Shown here: positions 18,234-29,929 of the stretch, piece by piece | Layout: every line of letters begins with the position of its first letter | Numbering within the stretch: position 1 is the stretch's first letter | NCBI GenBank assembly: GCA_965200375.1 | Contig: OZ241353.1 | Coordinates: forward strand, 1,240,001 to 1,304,000 | Origin: VXYL01 sp965200375 | Lineage (GTDB): Bacteria > Pseudomonadota > Gammaproteobacteria > Pseudomonadales > Azotimanducaceae | Length of the DNA: 64,000 nucleotides | Reading direction: 5' to 3' | The notes under the pieces: model-generated | What the model saw: the letters and a program-made list of their open reading frames with translations, nothing else | What the model was told of the DNA's origin: nothing | Databases searched by the model: none | Translations under genes and position numbers: made by a program

Positions 18234-20675
18234 TCAGGAAGCCGCTGGCGCCGCGAGGTTGCCGGAACACGGCAGCCCGCGAACGTAGCGCTCCATGTAG
18301 GCCCAGTCGGGTCGGCCCTCGGCCGTGCAGGGCAGGCTCAGCGTCTCGCGCCGCAAACGCTTCTGGGCGCGCTTGAGGCCGTAGTTGTAGCGGTACTGTT
18401 CCATGTTGAGAACGGTCACCAGGAACATCGCCACCGGCGCCGTCATCCGAAACCGGGGCGTTAGCTTCTCGACGTGATCGGAAGCGGAGAACCGCTTGGC
18501 CTGGTAGGTGCAGCAGCCGACGACGGCGCTGTCCACGGCGATGACGCCGCCATCCTCCGTAGCGTGCGAGTAGAAGCCGCCAACGCCGTTGTTGGTGGCT
18601 TGCGTGGTGACGTACGGGTGTGCTCCGGAGGAAAGGTATTGCAGTTCTCTCGGCGGCGTCGTGGCGGTTCCGGAGACGTCAAAGAGGTCCGGGAGGTCGA
18701 ACCGCCGCCAGCTCGAAGGATCGCGCAGCGCCACGCCCTTGCGCGCCGACCTGCCGTTGCTCACGGCCGGCCGCTCTCTGCTGCGAAAGAGAAACGTCGC
18801 GTAGTCGTGCAGCGTAGTCTCGAACATCCCGTCGCAAAGCGCCGCGTAGTCCGTCTCCATGTAGGACTCCGGAACCCACTCGTCTTCCGCTCCAAGAGCG
18901 ACGTTGACGCAGAGCCCCGGCGTGGAGCGGCGATTCAGATAGTGTTCGAGCCAAACCTGCCGTATCGCCTCCCACCGCCCTTCGACGTCCTGCCTTCCGC
19001 CGATCTTGCGCTTCTCGAAGCCGTCGTCCTTGAAGTAGCCGAGGAAGACCCTCTTCTCCTTCGGATGCGCCTTGTGCGCGGTGAACACCATCACGCAGGA
19101 AACCACGCCGACCTTGGAGTTGAAGAAGAGCTCGTTCGGCATGGAGCACACGGCTTCCAAGGTATGGCGCGACATGAGGTGGCGCTTCAACTCCGCGATC
19201 CGCCCCTGCTGCGACAGCGCGGACTGCATCGGCACGATGGCGACGCAGACGCCTCCGGGATGCAGGCAGCGCAGGTTGCACGCCACGAACTCGAGCTCCT
19301 CCACGTCCCGCTTCTTGTCCGCCTTGTAAGGCGGGTTGAGCATGCCTACCGTGGGCCTGAGCGCCTTGATCCTCTCTATCACGTCCTCGTCGAAGCAGTC
19401 GCCGTGGCCGATGTTCGTCTTGCCGTCCTGGTGGACGAACATGTTGGAGACGGCCAACGGATAGATGCTCGACTGCAACTCCACGCCGTAGATCTGCGAG
19501 GTCTTGATGCGACGCTCCACGGCGGCGTTGCCTTTCGCGTCCGCGATCATCTTCTTCATCGCGCCAATCAGAAATCCGCCGGTTCCGGCACAGCTGTCGT
19601 AGACGATGGACTTCGCGTTCACGCCTGCAAGATCGGCGAACAGTTCCGTGATGTGCGGCGGCGTCAGGACGATGCCCAGCCCCTTGTCGCTGTTCGCATG
19701 GCGCAGGAATTCGACGTACAGGGAACCGAGCACGTCTCGGTATTCGTGCGTCTTGCGGAACGAGTTCACGTGCTGGTCGATGCCGCCGATGATCTCCTTG
19801 AGCTCGCCGGGCTTGGTGGCGAGCACCGCCGAGGTCCGGAGAAAGCCGAACGCCTGCCTGACGACGGCGAGCCTCGGGCCGTCCACGCCGGCATCGCGCA
19901 GGCTCTCCAACGCGGCGTCGACGGTCATCCTGGCGAGAACCGCCGGTTCGCTCTCCGCAAGGTAGGCGCGCTTGAACGATGGACGCTCGAGGGCGATGAG
20001 TATGGCGCTGATGAGCAGAGCGCGATCGCCCTCCGCCACCTTGTCGATGTGCAGCGTGTCGTTGAGTGCCTTGATGAACACCTGCAGCAACGCGAAGTCC
20101 TGGCGGTACTTCGCGTCGTCGTTGCGGTAGCCATCGACGTACTCCTCGGGCGTCAGCAGTTCGTCGCCGAAGATCTCCCGGGCGGTGCGCTGGGACCGCA
20201 AGTGCAGGAAGTGGGATGCGCGAAAGCGCTCCGGCGTGCCGCTGACGGCTATCGCCAGCACGTCGAACCCCCGGCTCAGGTGCGAAGCGTAGTAGAGGGC
20301 GCCGTCCACCGCGTAGTCGGCGTACGCGTCGCGTTCGGCGCTCTCGTGCCTGGACGCCTGCGCTTTGCACTCGACCACCGCAAGCAGCTCGGGTTCGTCC
20401 CGGAAGTGCAGAACGAAGTCCGGCCGGCCAGGCCCGGCGCCGGACTTGGACGCGGTTCGAAGCAGCTTTGCTATTCGAGGGGACTCCGATCCCTGCTCTT
20501 CGATGGTGGCCTTTTCGGGGAAGGCGCTGAAGTGCCGGCGGACGACGGCTTCCGTCTGTCGTTCGTTGGGCATGGGGAGCTTCAGGCGCGTCGTCCGCTG
20601 GCGCGACGCCGAGGAGCGTAGCACGGGCTGCCGCCGCGGCGGATTGGTGCTGTGGTTGACGGCCGCAGTCGCCAT
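18234..20675 (-). CDS. Stand-alone restriction-modification fusion (PD-(D/E)xK nuclease + N6-methylase)
   Basis: 813 residues. ATG 20675 is firmly supported by AGGAGG six nt upstream and a consensus promoter just beyond; the longer frame from 20717 would overlap that promoter. The N-terminal nuclease-like domain has P-D (Asp86) and V-E-C-K (Glu102, Lys104). The middle N6-adenine methylase has AdoMet motif D-S-C-A-G-T-G-G-F at 360-368 and catalytic N-P-P-Y at 447-450. The C-terminal part from about 640 resembles a type I specificity/target-recognition domain (S-S-W-R-R-F-D-L-P-D-L-F-D-V). This is the type IIG-like layout of cleavage, methylation and recognition in one chain. No separate hsdR or hsdS is adjacent. 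Confidence 0.85.
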   Translation of the reverse strand: MATAAVNHSTNPPRRQPVLRSSASRQRTTRLKLPMPNERQTEAVVRRHFSAFPEKATIEEQGSESPRIAKLLRTASKSGAGPGRPDFVLHFRDEPELLAVVECKAQASRHESAERDAYADYAVDGALYYASHLSRGFDVLAIAVSGTPERFRASHFLHLRSQRTAREIFGDELLTPEEYVDGYRNDDAKYRQDFALLQVFIKALNDTLHIDKVAEGDRALLISAILIALERPSFKRAYLAESEPAVLARMTVDAALESLRDAGVDGPRLAVVRQAFGFLRTSAVLATKPGELKEIIGGIDQHVNSFRKTHEYRDVLGSLYVEFLRHANSDKGLGIVLTPPHITELFADLAGVNAKSIVYDSCAGTGGFLIGAMKKMIADAKGNAAVERRIKTSQIYGVELQSSIYPLAVSNMFVHQDGKTNIGHGDCFDEDVIERIKALRPTVGMLNPPYKADKKRDVEELEFVACNLRCLHPGGVCVAIVPMQSALSQQGRIAELKRHLMSRHTLEAVCSMPNELFFNSKVGVVSCVMVFTAHKAHPKEKRVFLGYFKDDGFEKRKIGGRQDVEGRWEAIRQVWLEHYLNRRSTPGLCVNVALGAEDEWVPESYMETDYAALCDGMFETTLHDYATFLFRSRERPAVSNGRSARKGVALRDPSSWRRFDLPDLFDVSGTATTPPRELQYLSSGAHPYVTTQATNNGVGGFYSHATEDGGVIAVDSAVVGCCTYQAKRFSASDHVEKLTPRFRMTAPVAMFLVTVLNMEQYRYNYGLKRAQKRLRRETLSLPCTAEGRPDWAYMERYVRGLPCSGNLAAPAAS

Positions 20676-20702
20676 TCCGAGCCTCCTCATGTCCGTGCTG
20701 TC

Positions 20703-20730
20703 ATTGTATACAGCCATGCGCTCGCGTCAA
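20703..20730 (-). promoter_or_regulatory. Consensus-like sigma70 promoter of the restriction-methylation gene
   Basis: On the minus strand TTGACG (20725-20730) and TACAAT (20703-20708) are 16 bp apart; each matches consensus at five of six positions. Transcription would start near 20696, leaving a leader of about 20 nt that contains the AGGAGG site (20683-20688) before ATG 20675. The -35 box contains the TGA stop of the upstream CoA-transferase gene. Confidence 0.7.
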
Positions 20731-21968
20731 CGCGCCAGCGCGGCCCGGAAGTCCGGGTGCGCGATGTCGATGAGGGCGGTGCGGCGCTCGGCTTCCGTGG
20801 CGCCGCGCAGCCGGGCGACGCCGAACTCGGTGACGACCATGTCGACGTCCGCCCGGGGCGCCGTCACCCAGCCCACGCGCTCGACGATGCGGGAAACCGT
20901 GCCGCCGCGGGCGGTTGCCGTCATGGCCACGATGGCGCGGCCGCCACGGGAGAGGCGGGCGCCGCGCATGAAGTCCACGGCCCCGCCGGTGCCCGAGATC
21001 TGGCGGCCGGCGACCACTTCGGCGTTCACCTGGCCGTGCAGGTCCACCTCCACGGCGCCGTTGATGGAGACGAAGTTGTCGACCGCGGCGATGGCGCGGG
21101 GATCGTGGGTCAAGTCCGCGCCGGCAAGCTCCAGCGCGGGCAGTTCCGCCGTCCGCGCCAGCGCATCGGCGCTGCCGAGCACCATCGCCGCCACATGGCG
21201 ATGGCGGCGGTGCGTCTTGGCGGCGCCGGTGACGACGCCGCGGTCGATCAGCGCCAAACCGCCGTCGTCGATGAGGCCGCCGTGCCAACCCAGATCGCTC
21301 CTGTCGCCGAGCGCGACCAGCGTCGCGGCCGGAATGGCGCCGATGCCGGTCTGGATGCAGTCGCCGTCCCGGACCAGGTCGGCGACGTGGCGGCCGATGG
21401 CTGCCGCCGCGGCGTCCACCGTCGGCGCGGGCGCCGCCAGCGGCGGGCGTTCGCTCTCCACCAGGCGATCCACCATGCGCCGATCCACCCTTGGGGCACC
21501 GGCGGGGGCGCGAATGCCGTGGTTGAGTTCCGCCACCACCGTTCGAGCGGAGGCCATCACGGCAGCGTGGAAGTCCGCGTTCGGGCCCAGGCGCAGCTCG
21601 CCGTTCCGATCGCGGGCCACTTGCACCAGCGCGACGTCCAGGGGCGTGTCGCGCAGATAGTCGAACACACCGCGCAAGTGCATGGGCAGAAAACGCACCC
21701 GGCCGGCCGCGTAGCCGGCGCTCAGCGCCGGGGTCAGGAAGAAGGTCGTCATGGCGGCCTCGGGATGCAGCGCCGAGAAATCCGTGCGGTTGAGGCCCGG
21801 CAGCGGAAACTGCAGGAAGGTCACGCCACAGGCGCACTCGGCTGCTTGGCGCAGCCCCGCCACCAGTTCCTGCGGTTCGTTGGCGCTGCCGGTCACGAAC
21901 ACCCGCATCCCTGGCCGAAGCACGGCGCGGAGCGTGGCCGACGCATCGGCGGTGTGGGAAGCTGCCAT
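20727..21968 (-). CDS. Acetyl-CoA hydrolase/CoA-transferase family protein
   Basis: 413 residues, ATG 21968. It resembles 4-hydroxybutyrate/acetate CoA-transferases: an N-terminal half with G-M-R-V-F-V-T-G-S-A-N-E-P and a C-terminal half with the family block I-N-G-A-V-E-V-D-L-H-G-Q-V-N-A-E and G-G-A-V-D-F-M-R-G-A. Such enzymes move CoA between acids through a glutamyl-CoA intermediate. It is divergent from the MFS transporter gene with 75 bp between the starts; the restriction-methylation gene follows downstream but has its own promoter. Acid substrate unknown. Confidence 0.82.
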   Translation of the reverse strand: MAASHTADASATLRAVLRPGMRVFVTGSANEPQELVAGLRQAAECACGVTFLQFPLPGLNRTDFSALHPEAAMTTFFLTPALSAGYAAGRVRFLPMHLRGVFDYLRDTPLDVALVQVARDRNGELRLGPNADFHAAVMASARTVVAELNHGIRAPAGAPRVDRRMVDRLVESERPPLAAPAPTVDAAAAAIGRHVADLVRDGDCIQTGIGAIPAATLVALGDRSDLGWHGGLIDDGGLALIDRGVVTGAAKTHRRHRHVAAMVLGSADALARTAELPALELAGADLTHDPRAIAAVDNFVSINGAVEVDLHGQVNAEVVAGRQISGTGGAVDFMRGARLSRGGRAIVAMTATARGGTVSRIVERVGWVTAPRADVDMVVTEFGVARLRGATEAERRTALIDIAHPDFRAALAR

Positions 21969-22043
21969 TGCTGCCTGCCCCGTGCCCGACCGCGGGCAAG
22001 CTATCATCTTCGCACCGGCCGACGCCGGCCGTCGGCATTCGCC

Positions 22044-23264
22044 ATGCCAACCACAGGGAGCCCGGGGCAGACGGCCGACGACGTTCGGCGCAACGCGCTC
22101 GGCTGGATGTGCGCGCTGATCGCCGTCAACCAGTTCGGTTTCGGCGCCGTGATTCCCGTGCTGCCGCTGTACGCGCAGTCCTTTTCCGTCTCCCAGGCGG
22201 CCATCGGCGCCACGGTGGCCGCCTACGGCTTGGCCCGGGTGCTGCTCGGCGTACCGACCGGCGCCTTGGCGGACCGTCTGGGGCGTCGGAGCGCGCTGGC
22301 CATCGGCGGCGGCGTCTCCGCCCTCGGCAATCTCTGGTGCGCGGCGGCCGGCAGCTATGCGGAGCTGCTGGCGGCGCGGCTGCTGGCCGGCGCTGGCGCC
22401 GGCGTCGTCCTCACCGCCGGCCTCATCGTGCTGGCGGACATCACCACCACGGCCAACCGGGGCCGGGCGATGGCCGTCTACCAAGGGGTGTTCCTGTTCG
22501 CGGTCGGCATCGGGCCGTTTCCGGGCGGCTACCTGGCCGAGACGTTCGGGCACGAGACGCCGTTCCTCGTCTACGGCGTGGCCGGCTTCGTGGCCGCGCT
22601 GCTGGCGTGGTTCCAGGTGCCGGAGACGCGCCGGCAACCGGCTGCGGCCACCGGCGGCGCGGCTGCGCGCCAGCCGCTCCTGGCGCAACTGCGAACGCTG
22701 GCCGCCCACCCCGGGTTCCTGCCGGTGTGCGGCATCGGCTTCGGCAACGCCCTGGCCCGCACCGGCGCCCTGTTCAGCGTGGTGCCGATTCTGGCGGAAC
22801 AGCGGCTGGCGCTGTCCGCCACCGCCACCGGCTTCGGCCTGGCCCTCGGCAGCGTGCTCGGCCTGGCGGTCACCTACCCCGGCGGGGCGCTCGCGGATCG
22901 CTACGGACGCAAGGCCGTGATCGTGCCAGCGACGATCTTCACCGGCGCCGCGATGCTGTGCTTCGCCGGCGCGCCGAACTACGCCGTGTTCCTGCTCGCC
23001 TGCGCCGTCTGGGGCGCCGCCAGCGCCGCGGCCGGCGCCACGCCCACGGCCTACGCTGCCGACTCCGCGCCGCCGGGCATGAACGCGGCCGCGATGGGCG
23101 CCTATCGCATGCTGAGCGACGCCGGCTACGTGCTCGGCCCGCTGCTGCTCGGCGCGCTGGCGGACTCCGGCGGCATGGACGCGGCGTTCTGGGCTGCCGC
23201 GGGCGTGCTGGTCGCCGCCGCGCTGCTGTTCGCCAAGCTGGCGCCGGAGACGTTGCGGCGCTGA
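22044..23264 (+). CDS. MFS transporter, drug-efflux-like (12 TM)
   Basis: 406 residues, ATG 22044. Major facilitator fold: the first helix begins W-M-C-A-L-I-A-V-N-Q-F-G-F-G, the conserved loop 2-3 motif A is G-A-L-A-D-R-L-G-R-R-S, and its second-half counterpart is G-A-L-A-D-R-Y-G-R-K. The sequence splits into two hydrophobic six-helix halves around residues 195-215. Resembles sugar/multidrug exporters. An MFS gene next to uvrA is a common gammaproteobacterial arrangement. Substrate not inferable. Confidence 0.87.
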   Translation: MPTTGSPGQTADDVRRNALGWMCALIAVNQFGFGAVIPVLPLYAQSFSVSQAAIGATVAAYGLARVLLGVPTGALADRLGRRSALAIGGGVSALGNLWCAAAGSYAELLAARLLAGAGAGVVLTAGLIVLADITTTANRGRAMAVYQGVFLFAVGIGPFPGGYLAETFGHETPFLVYGVAGFVAALLAWFQVPETRRQPAAATGGAAARQPLLAQLRTLAAHPGFLPVCGIGFGNALARTGALFSVVPILAEQRLALSATATGFGLALGSVLGLAVTYPGGALADRYGRKAVIVPATIFTGAAMLCFAGAPNYAVFLLACAVWGAASAAAGATPTAYAADSAPPGMNAAAMGAYRMLSDAGYVLGPLLLGALADSGGMDAAFWAAAGVLVAAALLFAKLAPETLRR

Positions 23265-23292
23265 CGCCGCCGCGCCGCTTGGGCCGCGTCCC

Positions 23293-26385
<3,093 letters not shown>

Positions 26386-26399
26386 GCGTACGCACGACC

Positions 26400-27737
26400 A
26401 TGTCGCAGACGTCCTGGCTGCTGCGCAACGCCACCTTGGTGAACGAAGGCGGCCAGCGCGAGACCGACCTCGCCATTTCCCAGGGCCGCATCGCCCGCAT
26501 CGGCCCGGGGCCGAAGCCGGCCGGCGCCACGGAACTCGATCTGAAGGGCGCCTGGCTGCTGCCCGGCATGATCGACGACCAGGTCCACTTCCGGGAACCG
26601 GGGCTCGAACACAAGGGTTCGATAGCGACCGACTCCCGGGCGGCGGTGGCCGGCGGCATCACCAGCTACATGGAGATGCCGAACTGCGATCCGCAGACCA
26701 TCGACGCCGCCCGCCTCGAGGACAAGCACGCCCGGGCCGCCGTGCGATCAAGGGCGAACTACGCCTTCTACCTCGGTGCCACCAACGACAATCTGGAAGC
26801 CGTGAAGGCCGTGGACAGAGCCCGGGCCTGCGGCGTAAAGGTGTTCATGGGCGCCTCCACCGGCAACATGCTGGTGGACGACGAACGCACCCTGGAGGGC
26901 ATCTTCGCCGCCTGCCCGCTGCTCATCGCCACCCACTGCGAAGACACGCCCACCATCGTCGCCAACGAGGCGCGGCTGAAGGCGGAGTACGGCGAAGAGG
27001 TGCCGTTCCACGAACATCCGCGCATTCGTTCCGAGGAGGCCTGCCTGCGTTCTTCCAGCCTGGCCGTGGCGCTGGCCAAGCGGCACGGCAGCCGCCTGCA
27101 CGTGCTGCACCTCACCACGGCCCGGGAGCTCGATCTGTTCGAGCCAGGCCCCCTCGCCGGCAAGCGCATCACCGCCGAGGCCTGCGTCCACCACCTGTTC
27201 TTCAACGACACCTGGTATGCGGCCCTCGGCGCCGACATCAAGTGCAACCCCGCGATCAAGACCCGCGCCGACCAGCTGGCCCTCAAGGAAGCGGTGGCGG
27301 CGGACCGCATCGACGTGATCGCCACGGACCACGCGCCGCACACCCGCGCCGAGAAGGCCGGCACCTACTTCGAGGCACCCGCCGGCCTGCCGCTGGTGCA
27401 GCACGCCCTCTTGAGCCTGGTGGAGCACGTGAAGGCCGGGGAGTTCGCCATCGAGCAGGTGGCGCAGAAGACGGCGCACGCGCCGGCGACGCTGTTCGAG
27501 GTGGCCGAACGCGGCTTCCTGCGCGAAGGCTACTGGGCGGATCTGGTGGCGATCGACCCCGACGCGACAACGGTGGTGGACGACGAACCGGTGCATGCCA
27601 AGTGCGGCTGGACGCCCTTCCGCGGCTTCACCTTCCGCTCCCGAATTCGGCACACCTTCGTCAACGGCGCTTTGGCCTTCGACCAAGGCCGCTTCGACGA
27701 AGACGTGCGCGGGCGGGCGTTGGAGTTCGCGCGGTAG
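26400..27737 (+). CDS. Dihydroorotase-like amidohydrolase (Q-x-H metal motif)
   Basis: 445 residues, ATG 26400, 14 nt after uvrA. Amidohydrolase/TIM barrel with dihydroorotase blocks: D-D-Q-V-H-F-R-E-P-G at 59-68, M-E-M-P-N-C-D-P, K-V-F-M-G-A-S-T-G-N (candidate carbamylated Lys), A-T-H-C-E-D, and A-T-D-H-A-P-H. In most dihydroorotases the first motif is D-x-H-x-H; here Gln61 replaces the first His, a feature I associate with the Bacteroidetes-type PyrC subfamily. Probable step: N-carbamoyl-aspartate to dihydroorotate. Alternatives are hydantoinase- or allantoinase-type activity. Confidence 0.82.
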   Translation: MSQTSWLLRNATLVNEGGQRETDLAISQGRIARIGPGPKPAGATELDLKGAWLLPGMIDDQVHFREPGLEHKGSIATDSRAAVAGGITSYMEMPNCDPQTIDAARLEDKHARAAVRSRANYAFYLGATNDNLEAVKAVDRARACGVKVFMGASTGNMLVDDERTLEGIFAACPLLIATHCEDTPTIVANEARLKAEYGEEVPFHEHPRIRSEEACLRSSSLAVALAKRHGSRLHVLHLTTARELDLFEPGPLAGKRITAEACVHHLFFNDTWYAALGADIKCNPAIKTRADQLALKEAVAADRIDVIATDHAPHTRAEKAGTYFEAPAGLPLVQHALLSLVEHVKAGEFAIEQVAQKTAHAPATLFEVAERGFLREGYWADLVAIDPDATTVVDDEPVHAKCGWTPFRGFTFRSRIRHTFVNGALAFDQGRFDEDVRGRALEFAR

Positions 27738-27776
27738 AGGGCTGGCGCGTCGGGCCGTCGCGGAGTTGCTCTAGAG

Positions 27777-29669
27777 GTGTTCGAGTACGACGCCTACGGG
27801 CTGCGCTGGCGCTCGTCCATCGCCCTGCCGTTCGCCGGGCGGAGCAGCGATGGACGGCCGGACGTGACGGTGCGGTTCGGCGGCACGCCGGCGCATCTTC
27901 CCGCCGCGCGCGGGAACGCACCCCATGCCTGGGAGGCCGAACCCGGCGCGGCGTTGCTGCGCGTGGCGGACGTCGCCCGCTATCTGGTCACGCCGCGCGA
28001 GATCGTGATCGATCGGCGCGGCGGCGACGCCGAGGACATCGCGGTCTTCCTTGTCGGGCCGGTGGCGGGGGCGCTGCTGCTGCAGCGCGGCGCGGTCCCG
28101 CTGCACGCCGCCGCCGTCGGGACGGACGCCGGCACGGTGCTGCTGCTCGGCAGCAGCGGCGTCGGCAAGTCCGCGCTGGCGGCGGCGCTGGTCGAACGCG
28201 GGGCTGCCCTGGTGGCCGACGACGTGACGGCCCTGGTGCCCGCCGGGGACGGCGTTCTGGCGCTGCCGGCGTTTCCGCGCCTGCGGCTGTGGGCGGACGC
28301 GCTGCGGCCCGCGGACCGGCGGCAGCGGGTGCGGCGGAACCTGGAGCAGTACTGGAAGCCGGCGGCCAGATTCGGTGCCGCGCCGCGGTCGGTATGCGCG
28401 GCGTTCGTGTTGGAGTCCCGCAACCGGAGGGGCTTCGACATCGCGCCAGTGCCGGCAGCCCAAGCCTTCTGGACGCTGTGGGAGCACACGTACCGCAGGC
28501 GGCTCGTGGACGCCCTGGGGCAGCGCCCGGCCCACTACCGCATCGGGATGGCGATGGCGCGCAGCGTCCCCTTCGCCCGCGCGAGGCGCCCGGACTGGCC
28601 GTTCGCGCCGGGGGCGCTGGCGGACCGGATTGAAGCGCGCTTGCGTGGCATCGCGGCGCCGGCTGCTGCGTCCTCGGCTGGCGTAGCGCGATGCCAGCCG
28701 CGCCGAGCGCGGCGCGCTCGCCCTCGGCCGCCCCGGCCGGCGGAGCGCCGGGCGCCGTCCGGGCCGGGGATCGTCTGGATCGCCGCGTACCCCAAGTCCG
28801 GCAGCACCTGGCTGCGGGCGGTGCTGACCAACTACCTGCGCGACGACGCCGGGCCGGCGTCCATCAACGCGCTGGTCGGCAGCTGGGAGCAGAGCCTTCG
28901 CGACAAGTTCGACGAGCTGGTCGGGCTCGACTCGTCGGACCTGCGGCCGGCCGAGCTAGCGCGCTGCCTGGTGCCCTTCCGGGAGTTGCTGGCCCGCAAT
29001 ATCTCCGCGCCACGGCCGGGCAGCGCCGTGGACGGCAGCCGCGGGCCGTACTTCGGCAAGACCCACGAGGCGTACCGCGGACCGGTCGGCGGCCCGCGGT
29101 TCCCGCGCGCCGGCGCCGTAGGCGTGGTCTATCTGGTCCGCAATCCGCTCGACGTGGCGGCATCCTACGCATACCATCTGCAGTGGCCCGTCGACAAGGT
29201 CCTGCGGCGCATGAACGACCCGGCTGCCGACGAGGCGCAATCCGCATCGGGCATATCGCGTTTGCTCCCAAACCCGATGACGACTTGGAGCGGGCACGTC
29301 TCGAGCTGGCTGGACCAGACGGCTCTGCGGACACGGACCGTGCGCTACGAGGACCTGCTGGCGGACCCGCGGGCCGGATTCGGGGCGATCGTCCGCTTCG
29401 CCGGCTTGCAATGGGATGCGGAAGCGGTTGAGCGCGCCGTCGAGCGATCGGCGTTCCCCCGCCTGCGCGCCCAGGAGGCCGAGGCCGGCTTCGACGAGCG
29501 GCAGCCGACCGCGCCTTCCTTCTTCCGGGCCGGGGCGGGCGGGTCGTGGAGGACGGCGCTGACGCGGCGCCAGGTGCGGGCGGTGGTGGACGCCCACGGG
29601 CCGGCCATGGCCCGGCTGGGCTACCTGGACGAAGCCGAGGCATTCCTGGACGGGCCTACGGTAGTATGA
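27777..29669 (+). CDS. HPr-kinase-like domain fused to sulfotransferase
   Basis: 630 residues, GTG start 39 nt after the dihydroorotase gene. The N-terminal half (about 1-295) is an HprK-like kinase: P-loop G-S-S-G-V-G-K-S at 125-132 and the acidic V-A-D-D-V at 146-150. An Ala/Arg/Pro linker spans about 296-330. The C-terminal half is a PAPS sulfotransferase: 5'-phosphosulfate loop Y-P-K-S-G-S-T-W-L-R at 338-347, 3'-phosphate motif R-N-P-L-D-V-A-A-S-Y at 455-464, and a late G-G-S-W-R-T. Kinases of this type phosphorylate the C-terminal Ser of paeninodin-like lasso peptides. Together with the peptide and cyclase-like genes downstream this suggests a tailoring enzyme; the fusion itself is unusual. 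Sulfate acceptor unknown. Confidence 0.85.
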   Translation: MFEYDAYGLRWRSSIALPFAGRSSDGRPDVTVRFGGTPAHLPAARGNAPHAWEAEPGAALLRVADVARYLVTPREIVIDRRGGDAEDIAVFLVGPVAGALLLQRGAVPLHAAAVGTDAGTVLLLGSSGVGKSALAAALVERGAALVADDVTALVPAGDGVLALPAFPRLRLWADALRPADRRQRVRRNLEQYWKPAARFGAAPRSVCAAFVLESRNRRGFDIAPVPAAQAFWTLWEHTYRRRLVDALGQRPAHYRIGMAMARSVPFARARRPDWPFAPGALADRIEARLRGIAAPAAASSAGVARCQPRRARRARPRPPRPAERRAPSGPGIVWIAAYPKSGSTWLRAVLTNYLRDDAGPASINALVGSWEQSLRDKFDELVGLDSSDLRPAELARCLVPFRELLARNISAPRPGSAVDGSRGPYFGKTHEAYRGPVGGPRFPRAGAVGVVYLVRNPLDVAASYAYHLQWPVDKVLRRMNDPAADEAQSASGISRLLPNPMTTWSGHVSSWLDQTALRTRTVRYEDLLADPRAGFGAIVRFAGLQWDAEAVERAVERSAFPRLRAQEAEAGFDERQPTAPSFFRAGAGGSWRTALTRRQVRAVVDAHGPAMARLGYLDEAEAFLDGPTVV

Positions 29670-29685
29670 TCCAGGCTTTCGTGCC

Positions 29686-29692
29686 GGAGGAG
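29686..29692 (+). promoter_or_regulatory. Strong Shine-Dalgarno of the small peptide gene
   Basis: GGAGGAG ends 4 nt before ATG 29697. This is the best evidence that the 71-codon frame is really translated. Confidence 0.75.
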
Positions 29693-29696
29693 TGAG

Positions 29697-29912
29697 ATGC
29701 ATGGCCCCCCCCCCCCCCCCCCCGATGAAGATGAACCTGGATCTGCCCTGTCCCCTGCGGACAAGGCGGAGCGGAAGCGCTGGGCGAAGCCGGCCTTTCG
29801 GTTCCACGATGGCGTGATCGACTCGACGGGAAGCGGGCCCACCCCGCACTCGTCGTTCCATGACGGCCCTACTTGGGCCCATCCCGCGCCGCGGTACCGG
29901 CCGGATTCCTAA
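29697..29912 (+). CDS. Candidate RiPP (lasso-like) precursor peptide
   Basis: 71 residues. The leader fits the lasso pattern Y-x-x-P-x-L-x3-G-x5-T: W29, P32, F34, G39 (one position late) and T44 at exactly +12 from the Pro. With Thr at -2, cleavage after Gly45 gives a 26-residue core starting S-G-P-T-P-H-S-S-F-H-D-G and ending R-Y-R-P-D-S. A C-terminal Ser is what lasso-peptide kinases modify. Against a classical lasso, the nearest acidic residue in the core is Asp at position 11, not 7-9; a later cleavage (Thr1/Asp8) would restore an 8-residue ring. A C19 tract encodes Pro4-9 directly after the start. The cyclase-like gene starts 18 nt downstream. Confidence 0.6.
   Translation: MHGPPPPPPDEDEPGSALSPADKAERKRWAKPAFRFHDGVIDSTGSGPTPHSSFHDGPTWAHPAPRYRPDS
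29705..29723 (+). repeat. Homopolymeric C19 tract inside the peptide gene
   Basis: Nineteen consecutive C residues start nine bases into the coding sequence. At this length the leader and core are in frame with ATG 29697. Gain or loss of one or two C would switch the product off, as in slipped-strand phase variation. Tracts of this length are also prone to sequencing and assembly error. Confidence 0.9.
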
Positions 29913-29929
29913 TCGCGGAGACCGTCGGA

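Noticed and set aside
29697..29912. Peptide gene as a simple artefact of the C19 run
   Set aside because: The strong ribosome site, the 17-nt spacing to the cyclase-like start and the leader motif all lie outside the tract; still, tract length needs read-level confirmation.
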